Origin: Sediminibacterium sp. FEMGT703S
GTDB lineage: Bacteria > Bacteroidota > Bacteroidia > Chitinophagales > Chitinophagaceae
Direction of reading: 5' to 3'
NCBI GenBank assembly: GCA_002786355.1
Contig: PGCO01000013.1
Span: 1 to 64,000 of the forward strand
DNA: 64,000 bases
Shown: in pieces, positions 8,980 to 17,538 of the stretch
Layout: the number at the start of each line of letters is the position of its first letter
Position numbering within the stretch: position 1 is the first letter of the stretch
Position numbers and translations under genes: made by a program
Notes under the pieces: model-generated
Told to the model about the DNA's origin: nothing
Database searches by the model: none
Seen by the model: only the letters and a program-made list of their open reading frames with translations

Positions 8980-10904
8980 ACTTCCTGCCAATTAGTATGA
9001 TAAAATGGACCTTTAGGATCTTCTTTTAATTGGTAAGTATGTGCCCCAAAAAAATCTCGTTGAGCTTGAATTAAAGAAGCTCCAGATTCGGCTTGCTTAT
9101 AAGCAAATAGATATTGAGCTGAAGCACTAAAACAATCCATTGGCAACTCATTCATTAAAGCAGCTTCAAGCATTTGCTTTAGAGAATCCACTGACTGATT
9201 ACACTGCTGTAAAATTTGTGGATGCAAAAGCAAACTATTTGAATGACTAAAAAGTTCAGTTAATGATTCCATTAGCTTTGATCGAATAATACAACCCGCT
9301 GTCCAAACCTCAGCTAATGCTGGCAAATTGATATTCCAACCTTGTTGTTTTGAAACATTTGAAATCAAATGAAATCCTTGATGATGATTGATGATTCTAC
9401 ATAGCTGGTATGCTTCCATTACCGCATTTATATCTATTGGCTGCTTTTTTTGAGTCGTTGATATTTTAGCAGCTATTTGCCTACGCTCTTCCCACATAGC
9501 AGACATAAAACGAGCATTTAAAGCAGCTGTCAGCGTAGGTATTGGGACACCTGATTTTGCGGCTTCAATCGAAGTCCAACTGCCTGTTCCTTTATTACCT
9601 GCATTATCTAGGATTTGATCTACTAAATAATTCCCCTTCCATTTTTTCTGTAAAATCTGAATGGTTATTTCTAATAAATAACTTGTTTTTTCTGTTTGAA
9701 GAAATGGCCGTAAAAGAAGAATGATTAAATCATTGGTAAATCCACCCGTAACTTTTAAAAACTGAACTAATTCAGTCAATAATTGCATTTCAGCATATTC
9801 AATTCCGTTGTGAACCATTTTTACAAAATGACCCGCACCTCCTTCTCCTATATATTTACAGCAATTGATTCCATTAGTATTCATTGCTGCAATTTTTTCT
9901 AAATATGGTTGAATCAGCTGATATCCTTCAATAGAACCTCCTGGCATTATTGAAGGCCCTATTAATGCACCTTCCTCTCCTCCAGACACTCCAGTTCCAA
10001 TAAAGTGAATACCCAAACTATTCAGCCGTGAGCATCTTTTCTCTGTGTCTAGATAATGGGTGTTCCCTCCGTCAACTAATACATCTCCCTTATCCAAAAG
10101 CGGTATAAGCTGATTGATCAAATCGTCTATAGCTTCCCCCGCATTAACCATTAACATGATTTTTCTAGGCAAAGACAGTGATTGAACAAATTCAGAAAGA
10201 TCCTCAAATCCTAAAGCGCATTTTAGTTCAGGATATTCAGCAATAAATTTTTCAGCTACTTTTTCTTCTTTGTGTTTTACGTATCGATTATACAAAGAAA
10301 GCCGAAAGCCATTGTTGGCAAAGTTTCTACTGAGACTCTTTCCCATAACGCCTAAACCAATTAAACCAAATTCTTGCATACCTAAAGTTATTGGTAGTTT
10401 GTCAATAATTTGCGCTACAATTTTTGATGGTGATTGGGCAATATCAACTACTAAAGCATTCATAGGAATTTCTAAAATATTCAGTTGAGAGCTTAACAGA
10501 TTTATTGGCATAAAATGGCCTACCCTTTCTTGCAAACGATCTCTGAGTAATGCTTCTGTGCCTTGCAATAAAATAAAATAACAGTTAGCCGATGGAATAT
10601 TTGAAAGTATATCCCGATATTGCTGCTTCAGCGCAGAGCAAGCAATAATTATTGAGTTTCCTTCTGCTTGCTTCTCGGCAAAGCACTTGATATTGTTAAG
10701 CCAGGGCAAGCGATCATCATCGCTTAAAGGAATACCCGAAGCCATTTTTTCAATATTTTCAGAGAGATGAAATTGATCCCCATCAAAAAAAGGATACCCA
10801 GTTTGTTCAGACAATAAATTGCCGATGGTTGTTTTACCACAACCAGATACCCCCATGATATAAATAATAGTATTCAACAAATTATAACCCAAACAATCCA
10901 GCAT
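8976..10904 (-). CDS. gntK/gnd: Fused gluconokinase / 6-phosphogluconate dehydrogenase
   Basis: One continuous 642-aa frame holds two complete enzymes. Residues 1-172 are a GntK gluconokinase with P-loop GVSGCGKT (18-25), DGDQFH (41-46) and ACSALKQQYRD. Residues 176-642 (467 aa, close to E. coli Gnd) are 6-phosphogluconate dehydrogenase with Rossmann GLGVMG (183-188), GGNTHYLDT, VSGGEEGA (306-313), GHFVKMVHN with catalytic Lys362, and GTGSWTSIEAA. Together they convert gluconate through 6-phosphogluconate to ribulose 5-phosphate, CO2 and NAD(P)H. The ATG at 10904 overlaps the lysC stop by 23 bp; TTG codons at 10880 and 10877, just past that stop, are alternatives. An internal ATG at 10379 (Met176) could give free dehydrogenase. 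Confidence 0.93.
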   Translation of the reverse strand: MLDCLGYNLLNTIIYIMGVSGCGKTTIGNLLSEQTGYPFFDGDQFHLSENIEKMASGIPLSDDDRLPWLNNIKCFAEKQAEGNSIIIACSALKQQYRDILSNIPSANCYFILLQGTEALLRDRLQERVGHFMPINLLSSQLNILEIPMNALVVDIAQSPSKIVAQIIDKLPITLGMQEFGLIGLGVMGKSLSRNFANNGFRLSLYNRYVKHKEEKVAEKFIAEYPELKCALGFEDLSEFVQSLSLPRKIMLMVNAGEAIDDLINQLIPLLDKGDVLVDGGNTHYLDTEKRCSRLNSLGIHFIGTGVSGGEEGALIGPSIMPGGSIEGYQLIQPYLEKIAAMNTNGINCCKYIGEGGAGHFVKMVHNGIEYAEMQLLTELVQFLKVTGGFTNDLIILLLRPFLQTEKTSYLLEITIQILQKKWKGNYLVDQILDNAGNKGTGSWTSIEAAKSGVPIPTLTAALNARFMSAMWEERRQIAAKISTTQKKQPIDINAVMEAYQLCRIINHHQGFHLISNVSKQQGWNINLPALAEVWTAGCIIRSKLMESLTELFSHSNSLLLHPQILQQCNQSVDSLKQMLEAALMNELPMDCFSASAQYLFAYKQAESGASLIQAQRDFFGAHTYQLKEDPKGPFYHTNWQEV

Positions 10905-12204
10905 TTAAAAGCTGCAAAGTTTTTGTTTTATAGTCTTGTGGCACCAACAAAGAAATATTGTGTGCACTACCTCCATAACTCACCATTGTAACAGGCACTT
11001 CATTTAATGCATCAAATAATTTCTGCAATACATGATCCGTTTGTGAAATTTCATTGCCCACAATTGATACAATTGTTTGACCCTTATCTACATCCACTGT
11101 TCCAAATGGCTCAAGTTCTCTTACAATATCCTCTAAAAATAAATCTGAGTCAATTGTTACAGAAACTGCCACTTCAGAAGTGGTAATCATATCAATAGAA
11201 GTCTTATATTTTTCAAATACTTCGAATACTTTTCTTAAGAATCCATATGCCAAAAGCATTCTACTACTCTTAATTTTAATGGCAATGATGCCATCTTTTG
11301 CAGCTACTGCTTTAACACCCACACTACCCGCTTCTTTAGTAATAACAGTTCCGGGCGCATCTGGCTGCATAGTATTCAACAATTTTACAGGTACATTTTC
11401 TTGTTGTGCAGGCCAAATACAAGTAGGATGTAAAATTTTAGCGCCAAAATAGGCCAACTCCGCTGCTTCGTCAAAACTCAACTGTTCAATAGCTACGGTT
11501 TTATTTACAATTCTTGGATCATTGTTGTGCATTCCGTCTATATCTGTCCAAATTTCACAAACGGAAGCATTAGACGCTGCCGCAACTAAAGAAGCAGTGT
11601 AATCACTACCCCCTCTTTTTAAGTTATCCACTTCGCCTCTTGCATTCTTACAGATATATCCTTGTGTGACCAATATTTTTTTATCCGAATGCTTTCTTAA
11701 TAGATCATTTAATTTAATTCGTATAGCACCTAACTGAGGCTCTTCATTTACATCTATGCTCATGAATTCCAAAGCAGGAAGTAATTCATGATCTACGCCG
11801 ATTTCAGACAGATAGACTGAAAATAATTTAGTACTCATTAGTTCGCCTTGTGCAAGAATATCTTTATTCAAAGCTTCACTAAATGAAATTCTTAAGATTA
11901 TATGAAGAAACTCAAAATGCTCCGCAATGATTTGATTGGCTTTTTTTTGATTTTCCTCTTTTTGAACCAATTGGAGAATAAACTGCTTATAATGATCATG
12001 AAGTTTTTCAATAGTGTTTTTAGCTCCTTCTCTATTTCCTTGAGCAAGAAAATTACTGATTTCAACTAATGAATTGGTAGTTCCACTTAATGCACTTAAT
12101 ACAACTATTTTATGGTCGGTATCGCGGGTAATTAATTTGGCCACCTCATGCATACGCTCTGGTTTACCCACACTTGTACCGCCAAACTTCATAACTTTCA
12201 TCAT
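10882..12204 (-). CDS. lysC: Aspartate kinase
   Basis: A monofunctional aspartokinase (440 aa) that phosphorylates aspartate, the first step toward lysine, threonine, methionine and diaminopimelate. The N-terminal kinase domain shows VMKFGGTSVGKPERM, LKRGGSDYTASLVAA, and EIWTDIDGMHNNDPR. The C-terminal part has two ACT-like regulatory segments (IAIKIKSSRML..., VSIVGNEI...). That layout implies amino-acid feedback, though the effector cannot be read. No homoserine dehydrogenase domain is attached. Start at 12204 or the next Met at 12201; the family start MKVMKFGG favours 12201. It is the first gene of an apparent unit with gntK/gnd and gntP, an unexpected partnership. Confidence 0.95.
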   Translation of the reverse strand: MMKVMKFGGTSVGKPERMHEVAKLITRDTDHKIVVLSALSGTTNSLVEISNFLAQGNREGAKNTIEKLHDHYKQFILQLVQKEENQKKANQIIAEHFEFLHIILRISFSEALNKDILAQGELMSTKLFSVYLSEIGVDHELLPALEFMSIDVNEEPQLGAIRIKLNDLLRKHSDKKILVTQGYICKNARGEVDNLKRGGSDYTASLVAAASNASVCEIWTDIDGMHNNDPRIVNKTVAIEQLSFDEAAELAYFGAKILHPTCIWPAQQENVPVKLLNTMQPDAPGTVITKEAGSVGVKAVAAKDGIIAIKIKSSRMLLAYGFLRKVFEVFEKYKTSIDMITTSEVAVSVTIDSDLFLEDIVRELEPFGTVDVDKGQTIVSIVGNEISQTDHVLQKLFDALNEVPVTMVSYGGSAHNISLLVPQDYKTKTLQLLNAGLFGL

Positions 12205-12220
12205 TGCTGCTAATTTGCTG

Positions 12221-12228
12221 CAAATGTA
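12221..12228 (-). promoter_or_regulatory. -7 element before lysC
   Basis: On the minus strand TACATTTG matches TAnnTTTG and is followed by C. It lies 16 bp before the lysC ATG, which predicts a leader of only about 10 nt. I see no clear -33 element at the usual distance. Confidence 0.5.
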
Positions 12229-12274
12229 ACGCTAACAAGGGAATTTTTCTCTATTCGCGTTGTTAAAGAGATAG

Positions 12275-13357
12275 CTATTGGTTTAATTGAATGCCAAATA
12301 TTTCACCTGTTTTTTGCAAATCATCCACCACAACTGATAATAATGGTATGCCATTCATTGTTCTTTCCTTTTCCATCATTCGCTCTGGATCACCAGGTAT
12401 TAAAACTTTTTCTTTACCCTGAATAGGTTGAGCGTTTCTGAACCGGTTAATCCAATGATCCATATGACTTTTAAATTCATAAGCAGGCCTAAAGGCGTCA
12501 ACACGCATTGCACCTAGAAAATGGCCCAATCCTTTACCTGGCATATTTCCTGGCATTGGTATATAAGCAGGGAAAGGAGGAGCCCAAGGGCCGTAAGCCG
12601 CACCACTTAATACTGCTGAAAAAATATCTACTATACTGCCTAATGCATATCCCTTATGACTTCCATGCTCCCTATCAGAACCCAGTGGTAAAAGCGCGCC
12701 TGATTTTTTTAAAATATTGGCATCCGAACTGGCTTGCCCTTCATGGTCTTGTACCCAACCACTAGGTGTGTCTTGACCCTTTCTTTGCAATATTTCTAAT
12801 TTCCCATTTGCAGCAGTAGTTGTTGCAAAGTCAGCAACGAAAGGTGGTTGTTCCTGTGCTGGAATTGCAACTGCAATCGGATTAGTGCCTAACATTTTTT
12901 CTACTGAAAAAGTAGGTGCAACCAATGCACTAGCATTGGTCATTGCCATCCCAATCATATCATTTTCTAATGCCATCATTGCATGGTAACCAGCAATACC
13001 AAAATGATTAGAATTTTGAACAGCCACCCAACCAGTTCCAACCGCTGCAGCTTTTTGCATGGCAATTTCCATAGCAAATGGAGCAACTACTAAACCTAGG
13101 CCTTGGTCTCCATCTACCACAGCTGTTGAAGGAGTTTCATGAACTATTTTTAATGAAGGCTTTGCATTAATTCTACCCGCTTGCCAAAGGCGAACATAGC
13201 CACTTAATCGTGCAACGCCATGACTATCTATTCCACGCAAATCTGCTGACAGCAACACTTTTGTTGCAATTGCTGCATGTTCAAAAGAACAGCCCATACT
13301 AGTAAATACTGCATTGGTAAACGCATACAATTGCTCATATTGGAATCTCTTTTCCAT
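12275..13357 (-). CDS. Ldh-family NAD(P)-dependent oxidoreductase (malate/L-lactate/ureidoglycolate dehydrogenase type)
   Basis: Member of the Ldh/MDH2 fold, distinct from classical lactate dehydrogenases. Visible features are LLSADLRGIDSHGVARLSGYV with the conserved His, VDGDQGLGLVVA, VQNSNHFGIAGYHA with the catalytic-region His, MTNASALVAPTFS, LGTNPIAVAIPA and GHKGYALGSIVDIFS-like text. Substrates in the family include malate, sulfolactate, ureidoglycolate and 2,3-diketogulonate; the sequence alone does not decide. I chose the ATG at 13357 (MEKRFQYEQL) over 13381, because family proteins begin near there. It follows ssb on the same strand, with 24 bp between the ssb stop and this start. Confidence 0.85.
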   Translation of the reverse strand: MEKRFQYEQLYAFTNAVFTSMGCSFEHAAIATKVLLSADLRGIDSHGVARLSGYVRLWQAGRINAKPSLKIVHETPSTAVVDGDQGLGLVVAPFAMEIAMQKAAAVGTGWVAVQNSNHFGIAGYHAMMALENDMIGMAMTNASALVAPTFSVEKMLGTNPIAVAIPAQEQPPFVADFATTTAANGKLEILQRKGQDTPSGWVQDHEGQASSDANILKKSGALLPLGSDREHGSHKGYALGSIVDIFSAVLSGAAYGPWAPPFPAYIPMPGNMPGKGLGHFLGAMRVDAFRPAYEFKSHMDHWINRFRNAQPIQGKEKVLIPGDPERMMEKERTMNGIPLLSVVVDDLQKTGEIFGIQLNQ

Positions 13358-13381
13358 ATATGCAATGTACGAAGCAATCAT

Positions 13382-13825
13382 TTAAAAGGGCAAATCGTCA
13401 AAAGGTTCTGTTATATCGTTAGATGGAGTTGAAACACTCGAATTTACCGCTGGTGCGGGTTGATATCCTCCTGATGCGTATCCTCCTGATGATGGAGCAG
13501 CATCGTTGTTTCTGCTTCCCAATAGCTGAACACTACTCACTCTTAATGAAAGCGTTGCACCACTAGTTCCCTCTTTGGTAGTATAAGTTCTTACATCTGG
13601 TTGCCCTTCAACATATACTTGTGTTCCTTTTTTTAAATAAGGAGCAATACCAGTTCTTTCTGTCCAATAGGCACAGTCAACCCAAGTGGTTTTATCTTTT
13701 TGATTTCCTTGTGCATCTTTATAACGTTCGGTATGAGCAACCGTAAAATTGATGACATTCTTTCCATTCACATTATTCAGAATGGCATCTTTTCCAAGAT
13801 TACCGATAGCAGTTAGTTTAATCAT
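13382..13825 (-). CDS. ssb: Single-stranded DNA-binding protein
   Basis: A 147-aa OB-fold protein. The N-terminal domain runs from MIKLTAIGNLGKDA through VINFTVAHTERYKD, WVDCAYWTE, LKKGTQVYVEGQPDVRTY and LSLRVSSVQLLG. A glycine/proline-rich linker and the acidic tip DITEPFDDLPF follow. That tip is the usual docking peptide for repair and replication partners. The protein binds ssDNA as a tetramer in known relatives. It is somewhat shorter than E. coli SSB, and a genome may carry another copy. The 146-bp gap upstream is shared with divergent mnmA and holds inverted repeats (AAACCCA/TGGGTTT at 13922-13939) that may be regulatory. Confidence 0.95.
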   Translation of the reverse strand: MIKLTAIGNLGKDAILNNVNGKNVINFTVAHTERYKDAQGNQKDKTTWVDCAYWTERTGIAPYLKKGTQVYVEGQPDVRTYTTKEGTSGATLSLRVSSVQLLGSRNNDAAPSSGGYASGGYQPAPAVNSSVSTPSNDITEPFDDLPF

Positions 13826-13946
13826 AATTATTTTTTTGTCAATGTCTAAAAATTGAAATTAAGAAAAATGCGTATTAACCGTGGATCCATTTTGTTTTTT
13901 AACGGTTATTATCGTATTCCGAAACCCATTTTTGGGTTTGATGTTC

Positions 13947-13954
13947 TACTTTTG
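13947..13954 (+). promoter_or_regulatory. -7 element before mnmA
   Basis: TACTTTTG followed by C matches TAnnTTTG and ends 17 bp before the mnmA ATG. A 7-bp inverted repeat with a T4 spacer (13922-13939) lies directly upstream, where the -33 region would be, and may be an operator. Confidence 0.55.
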
Positions 13955-13971
13955 CATAAAAACTTAATAAA

Positions 13972-15087
13972 ATGAGCCGTAAAGGAAAAGTACTAGTGGC
14001 AATGAGCGGAGGTATAGATAGTACCGTTACGGCATTAATGTTGCACCACGAGGGGTATGAAGTGATTGGTATTACCATGAAAACTTGGGACTACGCAAGT
14101 AGCGGATCAAGTACCAAAGAAACAGGATGTTGTAATATTGACTCATTCAATGATGCAAGACAGGCCGCTGTGCACCATGGTTTTCCGCATTTTATCTTAG
14201 ACATTAGAGATGAATTTGGTGATTTTGTTATTGAAAATTTTGTTGAAGAATATTTAGCTGGAAGAACCCCCAACCCTTGTGTAATGTGTAATACACATAT
14301 CAAGTGGAAAGCCTTATTAAAAAGGGCCAATGCGTTGGGTTGCGACTTTATTGCAACCGGGCACTATGCCGAAATAAGACAGCATACCAATGGAAGATAT
14401 GTTATCAGCAAGGGTTTAGACGATACCAAAGACCAGAGCTATGTTCTTTGGGGATTAGATCAAGAACTACTTAGTAGAACCATGATGCCTTTGGGAGGCT
14501 ACCATAAAACGGCAATCAGACAAATGGCTATAGATATGGGATACCCAGAATTAGCCAAGAAAAGTGAGAGTTACGAAATCTGCTTTGTTCCAGACAACGA
14601 TTATAGAGGATTTTTAAAAAGAAGAGTAGACGGTTTAGAAGAACAGGTTGCAGGTGGATGGTTTGTAGATAAATCAGGGAAAAAACTTGGACAGCATAAA
14701 GGTTACCCATTTTATACAATTGGGCAACGTAAAGGACTGGATATTGCAATGGGGCACCCCGTTTATGTTACTTCTATCAACCCCAACACCAATACAGTAG
14801 TGCTAGGAGATGAATCTGACCTTGAGCAAAACGACATGATGGTAGGGAAATTAAACTGGATGAAATACGATGGCATTGCCGATGGAATGGAAGCTGTTAC
14901 TAGAATTCGTTATAAAGACAAAGGCGCTCTTAGCAACTTATACAATGAACCCAATGGTATAATTCGCGCCCGATTCTACGAAAATGTAAAAAGCATAGCC
15001 CCAGGACAAAGTGCCGTTTTTTACGAAGGCAATGATGTAATTGGAGGAGGTATTATTCAGCGAGGTGAATTAATATTGAATGGCTAA
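13972..15087 (+). CDS. mnmA: tRNA 2-thiouridine(34) synthase MnmA
   Basis: Thiolates C2 of wobble uridine 34 in tRNAs for Lys, Glu and Gln, using persulfide sulfur and ATP. It has the PP-loop AMSGGIDSTVTA, where Ile replaces the more common Val. The first catalytic cysteine is in NPCVMCN and the second in SYEICFVPD. Other features are FIATGHYAEI, KDQSYVLWGL, and the C-terminal GQRKGLDI and GQSAVFYEGNDVIGGGII. The length of 371 aa is normal. It stands alone and its TAA overlaps the TAG of the convergent methyltransferase gene by 4 bp. Confidence 0.97.
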   Translation: MSRKGKVLVAMSGGIDSTVTALMLHHEGYEVIGITMKTWDYASSGSSTKETGCCNIDSFNDARQAAVHHGFPHFILDIRDEFGDFVIENFVEEYLAGRTPNPCVMCNTHIKWKALLKRANALGCDFIATGHYAEIRQHTNGRYVISKGLDDTKDQSYVLWGLDQELLSRTMMPLGGYHKTAIRQMAIDMGYPELAKKSESYEICFVPDNDYRGFLKRRVDGLEEQVAGGWFVDKSGKKLGQHKGYPFYTIGQRKGLDIAMGHPVYVTSINPNTNTVVLGDESDLEQNDMMVGKLNWMKYDGIADGMEAVTRIRYKDKGALSNLYNEPNGIIRARFYENVKSIAPGQSAVFYEGNDVIGGGIIQRGELILNG

Positions 15088-16283
15088 TCCATTTTTTTAA
15101 ATAAAGCAGCAAACATTGTGTCTGCTTTTACATCATACCCTTTAATAGTAGTATGTTCTATAAGTTTCATAAAAGGGAAACTACTTTCAATAAAGGGAAT
15201 CATTGCTTCATTCTCAGCTTCAAATACAGAACAAGTGATGTACAATAGATATCCATTATTTCGAAGCTTCGGTAAAGCGTTTTGCACAATTTGCTGTTGC
15301 AATTGCTGAAAACCAATTATTTGTTGATCACTAAACTGGGTTAACTGCTCTGGTGTTCTACCCCAGGTACCACTACCACTACAAGGAGCATCACAAATAA
15401 TTAAATCAAATTGCATTCCTGCTAATTCAGGAGCTGTGATGGGCTTGCTCAAATCGGCAACTAAAGATTGGTATTTTCTTATACCTGCCCTCTCAAATCT
15501 TTGTGCCAAATTCTGTATGATACTTTTACGAATATCAGATACAGTCAGCTCCATATTTCCTAAAACATCTCTGGCTAAAATTGATTTACCGCCACTTGCA
15601 GCACAACAATCCCAAATATCAACAGATGCATCCTTTCCTTTACGAAGTTGCTTCCCAGCTTCCAGAATGCTAGCTATTCGCTGAGAACTATAATCTTGAA
15701 CTACATAGTCTTTGTCTAATTCTCCAACACCATCTAGTTTGGTTCCATTTGGTAAAGCATAACAAGTCTCCGTAACCGCTTTATACTCAATACCAGCAGC
15801 TGTTAACGCTTTTTCTACATTGGCTATTCTCCCTGGTCTTACTCTTATAAATAAGTCTGGTTGAATTAAATGTGACGAACTAAAACTATCAGCATCGATG
15901 ATATTGCTCAAGTAATCAACAAAAGGAAATAACTGTGTTGGATTAAAATAGGCAAGATTGTTTTTCACAAATTCAATCCTTTTATGAACCAATTTAGACC
16001 AATCATTTAACCAATTTTGATCATACAAATCGGCCCATTCACCAGGTTCAGTATTGCAGAGATAGAGTGCAGCTTTTAGTGCTAACACCAAATCAATTCC
16101 TACCATGGAATTACCTGTTCTAAAGAAACTATAGCAAATTTGTGAGATATACCTTCTATCCTTAGATCCAAATTTTTTATTGGCAGCAAAATGCGTTTTT
16201 AAAAAACCAGCAAAGGGCGTATCTCCGTTATATGCAGTGATTATTGCAGCGGCAGAACGTAAATAATTTTCGGCGTACTTCAC
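15084..16283 (-). CDS. RsmB/NOP-family RNA (cytosine-5) methyltransferase
   Basis: A 399-aa SAM-dependent methyltransferase for cytosine C5 in RNA. The Rossmann domain shows motif I as WDCCAASGGKSI, motif IV DAPCSGSGTWGR with a catalytic-region cysteine, and motif VI YITCSVFEAENE with the second cysteine. The N-terminal 130 residues are an RsmB-like helical region. The likely target is 16S rRNA, but NOP-family members also modify 23S rRNA and tRNA, so no symbol is given. The start at 16283 abuts the stop of the sucB gene, and the two are probably in one transcript. Confidence 0.9.
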   Translation of the reverse strand: MKYAENYLRSAAAIITAYNGDTPFAGFLKTHFAANKKFGSKDRRYISQICYSFFRTGNSMVGIDLVLALKAALYLCNTEPGEWADLYDQNWLNDWSKLVHKRIEFVKNNLAYFNPTQLFPFVDYLSNIIDADSFSSSHLIQPDLFIRVRPGRIANVEKALTAAGIEYKAVTETCYALPNGTKLDGVGELDKDYVVQDYSSQRIASILEAGKQLRKGKDASVDIWDCCAASGGKSILARDVLGNMELTVSDIRKSIIQNLAQRFERAGIRKYQSLVADLSKPITAPELAGMQFDLIICDAPCSGSGTWGRTPEQLTQFSDQQIIGFQQLQQQIVQNALPKLRNNGYLLYITCSVFEAENEAMIPFIESSFPFMKLIEHTTIKGYDVKADTMFAALFKKMD

Positions 16284-17509
16284 TATAGTTCTAATAATGC
16301 CTTTACAGGATCTTTACCCATTAATAATAAGGCAGGGTTTTCTAAAAGATCCTTTACCCGAACTAAAAAGCTAACACTTTCTCTTCCGTCAATGATGCGG
16401 TGATCATAGCTCAGTGCCAAATACATCATTGGCCTAACTACCACTTGCCCATTCATTGCCATTGGACGTTCTTGAATTTTGTGCATTCCTAAAATAGCAC
16501 TTTGTGGTATATTGATAATTGGTGTGCTCATTAAACTTCCGAATACACCACCATTGGTAATTGTAAATGTTCCACCTTGTAGTTCGTCTGCAGTTAGCTT
16601 ACTATCTCTTGCTTTTCCAGCCAACTCCACAACCTTCTTTTCGATATCAGCCATGCTCAAACTTTCTACATTCCTCATTACAGGAACTGTTAATCCCCTT
16701 GGGGTACTAACAGCAATACTTATATCTGCATAATCATGATAAATAATCTGATCGCCATCGATATATGCATTTACAGAAGGCCATTCTCCTAAAGCAATTG
16801 CGCAGGCTTTTGCAAAGAAGCTCATAAATCCTAAATTAACCCCATGCCCTTCTTTAAATTTATCTTTATACTGTTTTCTAATTTCCATGATTTGCGTCAT
16901 ATCCACTTCGTTAAAAGTGGTTAGCATAGCAGTAGTATTTTTAGATTCTACCAATCTTCTGCTAATGGTTCTACGCAAAGCGCTCATTTTTTCTTGACGC
17001 ACATTTCTACTGAATAAAGCACCATCGGCAGCAAAAGATTTTTTCCCTGGATTATTCAAAGCATCTAATACGTCTTGCTTCATGATTTTACCACCAGTAC
17101 CAGATGGTGTAATCGATTTAGTATCTACCTTCTTGTCTGCAATAATTGCCGATGCTACAGGACTTGCTTTAATATCATTAGAAACACTTGTTACAGCAGC
17201 TTGATTTGTAGAAGCAACGGCAGGAGTTGGTGCTGCTTCGGCAATAACAGGCGTAGCTACACCCTCAGGCTTTGCGGCTGTTTCATCAATATTTGCTAAT
17301 ACATCTCCAATATTAAGGGTATCCCCTTCTTTACCAATAGTTGTAAGAATGCCTGCTTTTTCTGCATTCACTTCAAAAGTGGCTTTTTCACTTTCTAACT
17401 CAGCAATCACTTCGTCACGTTCTACCCATTCTCCATCTTTTTTAGTCCATTTCAAAAGGGTCACTTCATTTATTGATTCTCCAACCGTAGGTACTTTTAT
17501 CTCGATCAT
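16283..17509 (-). CDS. sucB: 2-Oxoglutarate dehydrogenase E2, dihydrolipoyllysine succinyltransferase
   Basis: Core subunit of the 2-oxoglutarate dehydrogenase complex, moving succinyl groups from E1 to CoA. One lipoyl domain at 1-76 carries the lipoate on Lys42 in ESEKATFEV. An Ala/Pro/Thr-rich linker follows, then a peripheral-subunit-binding domain at about 120-155 ([12 protein letters not shown]...[12 protein letters not shown]). The catalytic domain ends with [13 protein letters not shown] (His near 370 and Asp near 374). [13 protein letters not shown] is also typical. The gene lies 29 bp downstream of sucA, a classic pair; the E3 subunit gene is not in this window. Confidence 0.96.
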   Translation of the reverse strand: MIEIKVPTVGESINEVTLLKWTKKDGEWVERDEVIAELESEKATFEVNAEKAGILTTIGKEGDTLNIGDVLANIDETAAKPEGVATPVIAEAAPTPAVASTNQAAVTSVSNDIKASPVASAIIADKKVDTKSITPSGTGGKIMKQDVLDALNNPGKKSFAADGALFSRNVRQEKMSALRRTISRRLVESKNTTAMLTTFNEVDMTQIMEIRKQYKDKFKEGHGVNLGFMSFFAKACAIALGEWPSVNAYIDGDQIIYHDYADISIAVSTPRGLTVPVMRNVESLSMADIEKKVVELAGKARDSKLTADELQGGTFTITNGGVFGSLMSTPIINIPQSAILGMHKIQERPMAMNGQVVVRPMMYLALSYDHRIIDGRESVSFLVRVKDLLENPALLLMGKDPVKALLEL

Positions 17510-17538
17510 AACGATGTATTAATAAGGTGTGTAGTTAA

